From Areca catechu (taxonomy: Eukaryota; Streptophyta; Magnoliopsida; Arecales; Arecaceae): DNA of 64,000 bases. The notes beneath the pieces are model-generated. The model was given only the letters and a program-made list of their open reading frames with translations. It was not told the origin of the DNA and ran no database searches. Each line of letters starts with the position of its first letter. Position 1 is the first letter of the stretch. Position numbers and translations under genes: made by a program. This document shows, piece by piece, positions 22,874 through 33,859 of this stretch. The stretch is taken from contig CM038040.1 in NCBI GenBank assembly GCA_021397845.1, positions 46,767,088 through 46,831,087 of the forward strand, written 5' to 3'.

Positions 22874-23538
22874 GAATATGGGCATCGGGTCGAGCCACCC
22901 ATTACACGGCCCACCCAGCACAACTAGGGTTGTGCCTTGCACAGCCCACTTGTTATAGTCACAGAACATGCCTGGCATGGCCCAAATAACGGGGTCAGGC
23001 TGGGCTAGGGATTTGTGACTTGTGGCCCAAGCCCAACACAGCCCATAAGGGCCTAGGCTGTCATGGCCTGTGTGCCAGCCCGGTTCCCTTAGAATGGATT
23101 GTGTCAAGACGACAATATTTTTTAAAAAAATATAAAAATATTTTTTTATATAAATTAAAAAAATAGATAATAAATATAAAAAATATAAAAGGATGTTAGA
23201 TTTTTGCTTCCTTCGAATTATCCCTAAAACTAGACTTTAGGAAGCTAAAATAGTAAAAATTAAAAAAACATTAAAATTTAAAAAAAAACTATTACGGGTC
23301 ATGCCCAATGAGCCGTGTTAGCCATGGCCCGTTTGGAGCCAATTTTTTTAAAAAAAAATAATAAAAAAAAAGGCTCACGAGCCAAACGAGCCATGCCTAG
23401 CACGACCCACCACCCTCGAGCTCATGGCCATGCCAAGCCAAGGTTTGGTTTAATTAAAGCGTGGCATAGCCCATTTAACCTTTGGCTCGATGAAACTAAG
23501 TCGGGCCGTGCTTAGCACGACCCACTGCCTAGGTTTAA
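22874..23538. mobile_element. hAT-like non-autonomous element 2
   Basis: Flanked by GGGAAGTT (22866-22873) and GAGAAGTT (23539-23546), 7 of 8 matching. The ends contain GATATGGGC-like and inverted GCCTAGGTTTAA-like sequences. The interior has an AT-rich core between GC-rich arms with many CATGGCCC and GCACGACCC motifs. It is a shorter relative of the element at 39205-40755. No coding capacity. Confidence 0.7.
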
Positions 23539-24063
23539 GAGAAGTTTAAACTTTGTTTTTCCCTAGTTTTTTCTTGGTTTCTTCCATTCTCAAGAGTCTC
23601 AATATAGTGGGAGGCTTGGAGCAGCCAAATAGGAAAGCTTAGACTTTGTTTTCTCCTAATTTTTTCTTGGATTCTTCTATCCTCAAGAGTCTCAATCGGG
23701 TGAAGACTTGGAGCAACAGAACAAGGAAGCTTAGATAATGGCTAGGGTTTTGCGTTAAATATTTATTTATCTAAATCCTAGAATTGAATTGTAATATTAA
23801 TTTTGTTCTTTATTAGTAGATGGCAAGATGGAAATCATATAAAAAGTCATTAAAATTTCAATTCCTTCCTTTCGAAATCTATTCAATTTGGAAGAGATTC
23901 AATTTGGAAGAGAAAAAGTTCACAGGTTTGTGTAGAGTTGTATTCTCTTTGTTTTTCTTTTTTTTTTCTGAAAAAACTCTCAACCAAAAAAAACTATTAA
24001 TTCTCTTTGATTTTTTCCTCTTCTCTCTTATTCTTCTCTCCCAATCAAGATGTAAAAGCTTCA

Positions 24064-24835
24064 GGCTGTGTTTGGAAACGGAATAGGAGGCGGAATAAGG
24101 CCCTTATCCCTCTTATTCTGCCAAACGGTACAAAAATCGATGAAGAATAACTAAAGTAGCTTATTCTCGTCAACACCAGTAATTCCTGAATTGTCCCCAT
24201 GGAATAGCCCTATTCTTACTTTTCTTATTCCAAGGATATTATTGAAATTTTCAAAAATTAATTTTATATGAAATAATTTTTAATTATTTTAATATATTAT
24301 AATAACAAATTAATTAATATAATATAATTTTAATAGATCATAATAATAAATTAAATAATATAAAATAATATATTTAATTATATTAATATATCAATTAATT
24401 AGTATAACATAATTTTAATATATCATAATAATAAATTAAATAATATAAAATAACTTAATTTGTTATTTTAATTGATTATAATAGATCATACTAATGAATT
24501 AATTAGCATAACATAATTTTAATAGATCATAATATTAAATTAATTAATATAAAATAATTTAGTTAAATAATTATAAAATTAAAAAAATATTTGATAACTC
24601 ATTTTACGTTATTATTTGAGCAAGAGTATTTTTGGAATTTCAAAAAAATCCTCCCCTATTTTTAATGGAATACAGACTTATTTCCATGTCATCCAAACAC
24701 CAATTGGAATAACAACACATTAATTATACTGGAATAAAGTGAAATATCAAATTTTGATCCAAACAGAAATTGAGAATAACAACAAGAATAAACTATTCTT
24801 GAAGAATTTTTTGCCATTCATCAAACACTATCTCA
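24064..24835. mobile_element. MITE-like AT-rich element
   Basis: Starts GGCTGTGTTTGG and ends with CAAACACTATC, so GTGTTTG/CAAACAC are inverted. The interior contains many imperfect copies of TAATTTAATATATCATAATAATAAATTAAATAATATAA-like text and has no coding capacity. Clear target duplications were not found, so superfamily and exact ends are uncertain. Confidence 0.45.
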
Positions 24836-25937
24836 ATGAATGAATTAGTTAATAAAAATTTTGATCAATTTTTTACCATATTTATCCATTCTAAAAAAAA
24901 AAAAAAAAGTATGACTAGCTTAATAGCATCTTATATAGTTTAGCACAATAACACCATTATTTGAACCTGTACAAAGTAGATTGCTCATCTACGTTACAAT
25001 ATGTGCTTTTATCAGATGCTTTCCACTCTATTCATACATAAGTTTTTTAAAATAGCTGGATCCAAAGGAAAAAAAAAACGTATTTGATTCTTACCCTGTC
25101 CTTCGTATTGTTGATTCATGGGCTCAGGAGCTACTCACAAAGCTATTTACCATCAATGAGCTACGGAATACTTTTTGGTCCAAACAACATAACAAGTGCC
25201 CTGGATACATTGAGATGTTTGTTGCAAGATGCGGCAAACAAATAATCATTTTAGTCGACTGTTCCCTTGCCAGCCGAACAGAGACAGACCCATGCAGCAT
25301 TCACTCCTAAACTCCTAAATAGGATAAGCCTGCGCAGGCAAAATGCTTCAGGACTATTTGGATATGTATCGTTGACTATCACCTTGCAGCAGAGTCGCTT
25401 CTCAATGGAGTTAAGCCTCCCTTGCAGGGACTCATCGCGTTTAAGTTAAGTAACACGCTTTTATTACAAAAGAAGTTACTACAGAAACACCAACTAAATC
25501 TCAAGCATAATTGCCTACCATCAATGGCCTTTTTTTTTTCCCCACTTCTTGGGAGAATTTGGTGCAGATAGTTTGAGAAAAGTATAAACTATCACCCATG
25601 AGAAATGCATTACTCGCATGGGAAAAGTCGAATTATTAGAATTAATATCTTATTTGCTTCATCATCCACACGCATGACACCAAGCCAATTCCAATACTTC
25701 AACGCCTAATTCACCCATGATAACAATCCTCAAAAAGTGAAAGTTAGAAGAGAGACAGATTCCCCCTTTTCCATTCGCCAAATTCAAATCTTAGAACAAG
25801 CGATAAGCACATCAAATTACACAAATTTAAAAAAAAAAAAAACAAGGAAAAAAGAAGAAATCTAAAGATGACATATTTTCCACCGAACATTAGTCTACGA
25901 GAGGAAGACAAGGAAGAAAGTTTAAAAAATGGAGCTT
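24836..25937. other. Intergenic, including 3' flank of the H2A gene
   Basis: AT-rich with short A runs. The last few hundred bases should hold the H2A 3' UTR on the minus strand. No other gene is supported. Confidence 0.5.
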
Positions 25938-26656
25938 TTAACTATCATCATCAGCAGGGCCAGACTTGGAGGAGCCGCCGGTCTTCTTGGGAAGGAGAAG
26001 GTTGTGGATGTTGGGCATCACACCACCGTTAGCAATGGTGACAGTCCCCAGAAGCTTAGAGAGTTCCTCGTCGTTCCTCACCGCCAATTGGATGTGCCTG
26101 GGGACTATCCTAGTCTTCTTGTTGTCCCTCGCCGCGTTTCCAGCGAGCTCCAAGACCTATTCACAAGGCGAAATAGAGAATTGGATGATTGATTCCCTGA
26201 AATATCCCAAAAAAATTGAAACCATCCCCAACAAAACACAGGCCGCAAGGCGCAAGGGAAGGATTTTTTTTTTTCCCCCCAAACAAATACAGGGTTATTA
26301 CCACAGATGCGGTAAATAACCAGAGAAAGAGAGAAATATCCAAAAAAAATACAAGCACCAAAAGTATAATATTATCAGAATAAAAAAAAAAAATAGGAAA
26401 ACGAAGAAGTCTAAAATCAGCAATTAAAAAAAAAATACATATGGGACTTTTAATTAAAATTACAAAATATTTTGAATCGCTAATATCGATATTGCTCAGA
26501 TTTGATCGATTAGGAAAACATAAAAAAGGGGAACCCTGAAACTTTTAGCGTACCAAAACAAATCCCAAGAACCCGAACCCGTAACAGCAAATGTAATCAG
26601 AAACAGCAAACAATATACCAGCATAACCAAATCCCCAAGAAAAATTCTATGACAAA

Positions 26657-26694
<38 letters not shown>

Positions 26695-26990
26695 CTGCAT
26701 GAAGAAAGAAAACAAGAAAATCTTAAGAGTACCAAATTCGTTGACAAAATACCTAAAACCAGATCAGAGAAAGAAAGCGAGAGAACGGAAAGTATCCGTA
26801 CCTCGGCGGCGAGGTACTCGAGGACGGCGGCGAGATAGACGGGGGCGCCAGCACCGACGCGCTCGGCGTACTTGCCGGCCTTCAGGAATCGGGCGATCCT
26901 ACCAACCGGAAACTGAAGCCCCGCCTTGCTACTCCTCGACATCGCCTTCTTCGAGGCGCCAGAGCCGATAGCTTTCCCTCTTCCGGCCAT
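25938..26990 (-). CDS. Histone H2A, two exons
   Basis: Exon 1 is 26802-26990 and exon 2 is 25938-26156, giving 135 residues. The intron 26157-26801 has GT and AG ends and falls between codons (phase 0). Exon 1 starts MAGRGKAIGSGASKK and holds the H2A signature AGLQFPVGRI and YLAAVLEYLAAE. Exon 2 continues VLELAGNAARDNKK and IVPRHIQLAVRNDEELSKLL, then NIHNLLLPKK and an acidic C-terminus PADDDS. The protein pairs with H2B in the nucleosome. There is no terminal SQ-E-phi motif (so not H2A.X) and no SPKK tail of the H2A.W type, which leaves canonical H2A. The start is fixed by the conserved MAGRGK. The reading frame is intact, and a TATA box and histone octamer motif lie upstream. Confidence 0.97.
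26157..26801 (-). other. H2A intron, with (TA)n microsatellite
   Basis: 645 bp with the donor GTACGG after the codon for Glu in YLAAE and the acceptor AATAG before GTCTTGGAG. An uninterrupted TA run lies at about 26659-26693. Confidence 0.93.
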
Positions 26991-27114
26991 CGTGATAGAA
27001 ATCTAGACCTAGGGTTTGCGAGAGGGAAGGTTGCGTTGAGATTTCAGACGGGAAGGATGGGCTTCAATCTTTCCCTAGCGATTGGCTTCTTGGGGCGAAG
27101 GTTGGATTCGCTTC

Positions 27115-27124
27115 TATTTATATA
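27115..27124 (-). promoter_or_regulatory. TATA box of the H2A gene
   Basis: TATATAAATA on the minus strand, 125 bases upstream of the H2A start codon. The spacing leaves a 5' UTR of roughly 90 bases. Confidence 0.8.
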
Positions 27125-27166
27125 GCCGTGGAGGAGGGGTTTGACCGGCCCAATGAGGGAAGAGCA

Positions 27167-27174
27167 CGCGGATC
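27167..27174 (+). promoter_or_regulatory. Plant histone octamer motif
   Basis: CGCGGATC is the exact octamer found in plant histone promoters and linked to S-phase and meristem expression. It lies about 45 bp upstream of the TATA box of H2A. Orientation is opposite to the gene, which the motif tolerates in known promoters. A CCAAT sequence (about 27150) lies between the two. Confidence 0.75.
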
Positions 27175-27364
27175 GCTATCTTCAGCCGTTGGATGGGATT
27201 CGTTTGAACGGCCGGATGATTGAGATTCGAGCCCGGAGAGCCGGTCCTGGATTTTACTGAGGATAACTCTAGTTACACCCGCTTTTGCTGCACCCGCTTT
27301 AGTATGTCCCATGGTATATGTAGGGCCCGCCTGCAATTGAGGGGTGCGGTGGCGGAGTGCTCTG

Positions 27365-27366
<2 letters not shown>

Positions 27367-27397
<31 letters not shown>
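27367..27397. repeat. Poly(T) run, 31 bases
   Basis: An uninterrupted T run upstream of the H2A promoter. Read on the minus strand it could be the poly(A) tail of a retroposed sequence, but no duplication was identified. Confidence 0.7.
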
Positions 27398-27399
27398 CT

Positions 27400-28109
27400 G
27401 TGGCGAAGTAGGTGCATTTGGCGGTTGACGTAGGTTAACAATTAATTATTTAATATATCTAAATGCGGTGCGCCATTGCAGATTCCATTGCGTTTCGTGG
27501 CTAAACTCAGCACCGCATCTTACGCGGTCAAGCATCAACTTGGAAGACAAGGGGTATTGAGGAATGGTGGACCAAGGAGGTGGCTTTTTATCTCTGTCCC
27601 CGCAAGTAGTTGGACCAAGGCTATGGAAGAACTCAGATTGCTCCTTTACAACAATCAATCTAAATGCGTTGTATCGAGAGTCCCGAAACAGGGTTTGGAC
27701 CCTTTGCAATGCGACGGTGGCTAAAATAATAGATAAAGCTATCATATCGTCGGCCGCTCGTATTTATTCTGAAACATGTCTAGGTATTTTTCAGTGTGGT
27801 AAACGATACGATATATATGGAGATGAAGGATAGCCGTCCATCTTCAAATAAATGATATGATATATGGCATCACGCACTGCGAGGTAAAAGCTTAACCATC
27901 GATGATACCGCTTGGAGCTGGACCCACTTTTCCTCGTTCACCCAGCTATCGTCCGGGCGATTGCTGGAGATACTCCATTTTTTTTATTTTTATTATTTTA
28001 TTGCACCCGTAAAGTCATAAGGAAGGTACAAAAGCCAGTACTCACTATTTTGTCACGCGAGATGCTACGAACCAAAAGCCGGTACTCCTTCTGGTTGCCT
28101 TCTTATCGG
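27400..28109. other. Intergenic sequence
   Basis: Short open frames on both strands show no recognised domain. It may belong to the same decayed LINE as 28110-28290. Confidence 0.4.
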
Positions 28110-28290
28110 AAAAGATTTTATCATGATTTTATCTCGGATCGATCGGAGAACAGCGTTTATCATTTTATTATTAAAAATATTCATCTTTTGAAACAGGATT
28201 ATGTTTATTTTTCGATTAGACACGTATACAGGAAGACGAACTCGATGGCTGATATGATCAATCACTCGGATCCAATCTTGTCGATCGATT
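28110..28290 (+). pseudogene. LINE-type RNase H tail fragment (possible)
   Basis: The frame at 27912-28292 ends with HFIIKNIHLLKQDY and IRHVYRKTNSMADMINH. This resembles the end of the RVT_3-type RNase H domain of plant LINEs (pattern: I-x-x-LL ... V-x-H-V-x-R-x-x-N-x-x-AD). The earlier part of the domain is not recognisable. It could equally be an unrelated chance frame. Confidence 0.4.
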
Positions 28291-28385
28291 GATATTTTGC
28301 TCCTCTCCCATTATAAGATATTTTTTGTTGTCAGATTATCTTTGATTGTATTGATCTTTACTCTTGATTGAATATACCATTTTAC

Positions 28386-28434
<49 letters not shown>
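28386..28434. repeat. (TA)n microsatellite
   Basis: About 23 AT dinucleotides without interruption. Confidence 0.9.
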
Positions 28435-28436
<2 letters not shown>

Positions 28437-28772
28437 AACATGATGCACCGTTAAGATGATAACCCGATTAATAAAAATTTTATCTCGTTATCAACTTATG
28501 AGATTAGAATATAATTTCATGAATACCTTGGTTAAATTTAAATTATTTTTAAAAAATTTATAATAATTTGAGTTAGAGATCAGAATCACTTTCTCGTTCT
28601 ACTGACGGCATCTCGACGATGCTAGGTTGACGCGAAGATATAATTACATCAAAATTTATCCTTCAATTTTTTTTGTTTAAAAAAAAAATATATATATATA
28701 TATATCTAAAAGCTAAATGTATGGTTTGGCCATCCAGGCGACGAACCGTTTGCCAAAGAGATACTGCAAACG

Positions 28773-28950
28773 GCCCATCTTATTGCTTCCAGAAAGGAGT
28801 TCTATCATTAGCAGCGACGAAAGGAGATCCTCACTTATTCTCTTCGAAGATTTCTTTGTTCTTCTGCACTCCGTGCAGTATGCACGGAGAATCTGTCGCA
28901 TACCCATCTTATTGCTTCCGCAAAGGAGTTCTATCATTAGCAGCAGTCAA
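28773..28950. repeat. Pair of ~50-bp direct repeats
   Basis: GCCCATCTTATTGCTTCC and AAGGAGTTCTATCATTAGC occur at about 28776-28825 and again at about 28904-28945 with few changes. The intervening text is AT-rich. No function is evident. Confidence 0.75.
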
Positions 28951-29099
28951 ATTTTGAAAATAGAAAGGGGAAAAGAAAGAAAAAGTAAAGAAAAATACAA
29001 TCAGGAAAAAAGAGAAAGTAATAAGAAGCAAAGAATGATCAAGAAAAACCATGAATTAAAAAAAAATTTGCCTGACCATCTCTTCTTCTTTTTCAGGCC

Positions 29100-30799
29100 A
29101 ATACCGTGTTTCTAATATTCAACTACAATACAAGGGTTTGGAAGTGAATGAAGAAGGGTTTCAGTTTTCTCATCAACCATGCCACTTCAGCATCTTACCA
29201 TGGTTTAACATGCGCAAATCTACACTGACCATACTTCGCTTGGGATTTAACAGTTCTATTCCTCATACTTCATCAACATACCAACATTACATTCATCAAT
29301 ATTTCCTGCCGGGAAGGTCTATTACATCAACAATCTCAATGCCTACGTATGCATTCTACGACATTAGACCTTGATCAAACTTGGGGGTTTCATATGTTAC
29401 AGACTTCTATACAAATCTACTTGGGCTATCCTCTTATTACTAGATGGATTACAGATTGGATTTTCTTACCTACAAAGTTGGATCCCGTAGTCCAGATTAC
29501 ATGCTTCGATTGCCCGAAATTCAATGGCACAACAACAAACGTATGCCACCGCAAAAAATGGGAAAGGCAAGTGGGAAAAAAAAAGAAGAAGAACCAAAGG
29601 AAAAAACAAAGGAGTGCAAGATAGCAATGCCCCCAGAAAAAAAAAATGGAAAAATACAGGGAAAAAAAGAAAAACGAAAAGAGTACAAAAATGAAAGAAG
29701 AAGGAAAGGAAGCAATTTATATTTTTTCTCTTTTTTGCAGGTTAGCTGGCTCCGTGCCGATGGCACGTCCGATCGGGTGGTTCAAATTTTTTTATGTTCT
29801 TTCTTTCCGTGCCAATGGCACGCACTATTTTATCATCCAGCAGACCATGATACATTGCTGCAGCCATATGCTACTTCGTACTGAAAGTCCTGCAGATCAT
29901 GGGATTCAAATTAAACTTTGGATGTGCTACAACTAATCTATATATGAAAGGCTTGTTTTCATACCTATTACCTTATTATCGATCTTACTTTTCCCTACCG
30001 TCTCACAGCCAATTTAGACAGGCAGCTTCACAGATCATCTATGGTTGGGATTCTGGTCAGCTATATATCTAAGAGGAGACATCAGCCCAATGTGCCTTGC
30101 TTAGTTTATATTGCTCCTTTCCATTCTTTAAGCAATGTTTTTCTCTCTAGGATCTACATACTTATTGCTTACCAGGTGGATGATCAACAATCACTCCATC
30201 TATATTCCAGATGGTTATATCCTATTACAAAGGAACAGCAAAACTATCATGGGCAGTACTACAAAATTACCCAACCAGTTCACTCTTTTATGCTATGTTT
30301 GTTGAGGCACTTACAAGAGTGGAGATGGGATCTTTTACTTCGCTGTCCGGATTTGCATCAACTCGAAAGCTATCATATCCCGAGCAGTGCTTCTTTTACT
30401 TCCGGATTGTATTATCACGATGTTAGCTGGTTGCTTACATCCGTTTACTCCAGGACACTCCAGAACCAAAGCTTTAGCATCCAATCGGTGTTGTCTCAGT
30501 TTTCATATAAAGGTTTAGGTTTAATGGCCCCAGTCTATGTCCCTTTTAGACCATTACTGGTTGCTGTTATGATCATTTCCTTCGGCTCTTCTTTGGATTA
30601 TTCTACTTTCAATCTGTGCAACTTACTTATGTGTAATTACTATCGTAAATGTGTTTAGGTAGTCCAACAACTTTTTTTTTTTTTTTTTTTTTGGGAGATG
30701 TAATGTTTCAGGTTTTTTTGAATATTCAGGATATTGTAAAGTTTAGTTCTGTATCAATATATGGAGTGAAGGCTCCTCTTCCTACCAAAAAAAAAAAAA

Positions 30800-30803
<4 letters not shown>
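29100..30803 (+). other. Possible 3' end of a LINE-like retroelement with poly(A)
   Basis: The stretch ends GAGTGAAGGCTCCTCTTCC-TACC followed by 17 A residues (30787-30803). This resembles the 3' terminus of plant L1 elements. No reverse transcriptase or endonuclease motif is visible upstream. The 205-codon frame at 30041-30658 has no recognised domain. A processed transcript is an alternative. Confidence 0.35.

Positions 30804-30804
<1 letters not shown>

Positions 30805-30832
<28 letters not shown>
30805..30832. repeat. (AG)n microsatellite
   Basis: Follows directly after the poly(A) run. Confidence 0.9.
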
Positions 30833-30836
<4 letters not shown>

Positions 30837-32011
30837 TGCAAACGAGCTCGCCCCTGCAAGTAGATGCCTTTGTCTGTGTTTGTAGTAGCACGTAGATCGA
30901 GTGTTTCTGCATGCAGATCATAAAACCAAATATTAAATAATTGTTCATCGTTTTCATCGTTCCAAATATTCTCGAATGAAATTTTCCGTTGCTATGGCGT
31001 GGCATGTCAAGCTGCTAAAAATTTGGGTTGTTTAGGCTAGTTTCATCCCTGGCAAAAATTCTGGTTGAAGAAAAGGAGAGCATCTAAATGACAGAAGAGT
31101 ACATTAAATTCTGAATTTTGAATAAAAAATACCATGAGCTAAGGTATTATATATTTAAACCTAACCAAGATCATTTTATATAAAGAATCCGAGAATGCAG
31201 TCCGTTCTACTGGAAGATGAAGTGGAAGATATTTGCGTGGTTAGCATGCTTGGAATTGCACCCTGATTTTGTGCCGACGGCTCTACATCTACCAAAGTTT
31301 TTGTCATACTCTGTATCTGGAACATAATACGGTCATGTTACCATGGATACTGTCCATAATAACATGAAGCCAACATTTATAAACTTGTACAAGATAAAAT
31401 AACATAAATAAAGTATAATCAAAGAATTTAAATCAAATTATTAATTAAACCAAGATAGGCTCTTAGTATCTAAACATAAAACCAAATGTTAAAATTCACA
31501 TCTCAAAATTTATAAATAGTTGATTACATGTTCATAATTATCCAATAAACTAAATTTAAGTGCAAAATTTTGAACCTTATTGGCTATCACAGAGATCTGT
31601 AGATCGACTTAGATCATCCATTCCTAAACTTATTCTCCTATTTAAAAAAAAAAAAGAATAAAAAGGTATAAGCTATGCTACTTTAGCAAGTAAAACTTAT
31701 ATTTCTTTATCAAATCAAACATAAGTCTGTATATACAACAATAAATTATTTAGAGTAGATGATTATTATTTAAAAATAAAACTTTTCATATAACGGTATA
31801 ATCATAATCAATCATGTTCTTGTACATACATGAATCTTACAATTTTCATAAATAGGATTTTCGATGTGAAATTATAAATCATGGTAATTTATAAATAAAG
31901 TCATAAATAATCTATCATTCTATCACATCACAATTCTTAATAATTTTTCAAACTAAATACAAAAGTTACTTTATACCAATGGTATGATTGTAATTAATAT
32001 CATACCAACTA
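30833..32011. other. Intergenic AT-rich sequence
   Basis: No open frame, repeat or element end is supported. Confidence 0.5.
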
Positions 32012-32220
32012 TTATAACCCACCAACGAAGACCGTGTACCAAGCTATTATAACTTACTAGCAAGTGTTATGAGCCCAGCTACCATAATTTGTTGGCAAGA
32101 GCCATATACGAAGCTATTATAACCCACTTGCAAGGACCATGTGCCAAGTTACTATAATGCGCTAGCAAGGATCATATGCCAATTACTATAATCCACTAGT
32201 AAGAGCTCTACATAGCTATT
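32012..32220. repeat. 35-bp tandem repeat, six units
   Basis: Six diverged units of the type TATAACCCACTAGCAAG...CCAAGCTA follow at 35-bp spacing, with one 34-bp unit. They lie just left of the truncated Tat element B. Not coding. Confidence 0.85.
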
Positions 32221-32378
32221 TGAGATCCAATATATAATCGTATTTCTTAAATTATATCTTCTTAAAATATATGTTCTTATATCATAGATAAATAAATAAG
32301 TCAAAAGATATTAAATGACTTTACAAAGTTCGTAGTCCATTGTCCATAAAATGAAAGAATCATGAAATTAGTATTTCT

Positions 32379-33010
32379 TAAAATCCTGATCATAGATAAC
32401 AACAAGCAATTCAGTGGTATGCGGCTTCATGAGTTCTATCAAGATATGGGATTACATATCGTTTTACATCGATGGAATATTCTCAAACTAATGGAGAAGC
32501 TAAAGTAACCAACATAACTCTTCCATCAGGTCTGAAAACCAAGTTGGACCAAGCAAAGGGATATAGGGTCAACAAACTTCCTCGTGTGTTGTGGGCCTAC
32601 CGAACCACACAGAGGATCCCAACAAGAGAAACTTTCTTTAACCTTGCATTCAAAATAGAGGCGGTCATTCCTTTTGAAGTTGGAATCCCTTCGCTCAGAG
32701 TTGAGGAATAAAATGAAGCAAAACTCCAAGTGGCTTCGGGCGAATTTGGACCTTCTCAAGGAAAGCAAAGAGTTAGCCATAATAAGGATAGCCGCTTATC
32801 GATAGAAGGTAACTAAATACTATAATGCTCGAGTCAAAGCTAAGGAACTCAGAATTGGTGACTTGGTGCTATGTTAGGTCGAAGCATCCCAGCCAACCAA
32901 GCAAAAGAAGCTATCCTCTAATTTGGAAAGTCCATATCAAGTGGATGAGGTGGTTCATCTTGGTATCTATCAATTGAAACAACTTGACGTGACTTCGCTG
33001 CCCAGACCCT
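32379..33010 (+). pseudogene. Gypsy (Tat) integrase fragment
   Basis: Reading starts with IIDNNKQFSG, a decayed form of the I-x-D-NG-QF motif that holds the second catalytic Asp. One frameshift later comes SMEYSQTNGEAKVTN with the catalytic Glu. The frame 32472-32711 continues with GLKTKLDQAKG, LPRVLWAYRTTQR and AFKIEAVIPFEVG, standard for Tat integrases. The C-terminal region (RVKAKELRIGDL) follows in other frames to about 33010. Stops and frameshifts are frequent. Confidence 0.82.
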
Positions 33011-33119
33011 GAAATTCTTCTAATTTATGCATATATTATCAACAATAAAACTACATTCTTTCTTAAAGAATTTCAGGTCCATCCAACAATTCACACTTGT
33101 TTGAATGAAGGTTCATGTT

Positions 33120-33530
33120 CTCTGTAACGAGGGATTAACCTATGATGATCCTTGAGTATTTGAAGTCCTTAATTCTCTAAGATATAGAGGATTAACCTTA
33201 AAATGACCCCCAAAGGACCCTCGTCTTTTCAGATGAACTGAGTTGACCTAAAGTCTTGGTTTACTAAGAAGTAAGGGAGTAACTCAATATGATCCTTGAA
33301 GGGCTAACCTATCGAAATGATCCTTTCAATCATCTTCGAAGGCCAAAATCCTAAACATCTAAAAATCGAGGGATTAACTTTCAATAAGCCTTTAAAGCCT
33401 AGTCTAATCAGACTACTCAAAGCTAAAAGCCTCAATGTTTAGGAAGTGAGGGATTAACTTTAGATGACCCTTGAAGCCCGGTTAAGCTCCTAGCGCCTAA
33501 CGAGAGACGAACCTACAATGACTCTCATGA
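33120..33530. repeat. Degenerate tandem repeats after the integrase
   Basis: GAGGGATTAAC or close variants recur at about 33127, 33186, 33273, 33366 and 33445, each followed by GATGACCCTTGAAG-like text. Spacing varies from about 60 to 90 bp. It holds the same place as the 88-bp array in element A but is different in sequence. Confidence 0.6.
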
Positions 33531-33859
33531 AAATTGGCTTATAATTGAAGCTAAACATGCTTATCTACATGCTAGAAAGGTTCAACAATTATCTCAAATT
33601 AAAATTATCAAAACATGCCTTTCTGTGTTAAAAATGTTCTGCAATTATCTTAGATTGGAATTGCCAAACAAACAAAGAAAAGACTTGGCAAAGTGCGATT
33701 CGAGATAAGCAATTAGTCGACAAGTTTTGACAAGAAAAATGATCTTTATTCATTCGAAGTGGATTACAAAAATGACCTCCCTAAAGGGTCAAATGATTTA
33801 TATCACATCAAAAAGAGAAAAGAAAAAAAGCTAAGTCCTAGCAGTTGAAAAAGTTTTGG

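Larger units (their letters stand above)
22150..23760. repeat. 92-bp tandem array split by two hAT-like insertions
   Basis: Units share a CTTGGAG...AAGCTTAGACTTTGTTTT...TTCCATTCTCAAGAGTCTC pattern. Unit starts at 22156 and 22248 are 92 bp apart, as are 23615 and 23707. Removing the inserts at 22255-22847 and 22874-23538 restores a middle unit of nearly the same length. About four units are present. Confidence 0.8.

Noticed and set aside
26699..26971. 90-residue plus-strand frame rich in Arg
   Set aside because: It is the complement of H2A exon 1 and its intron.
30041..30658. 205-codon plus-strand frame
   Set aside because: No recognised domain, no gene-like context and AT-rich composition. 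Probably chance or LINE debris.
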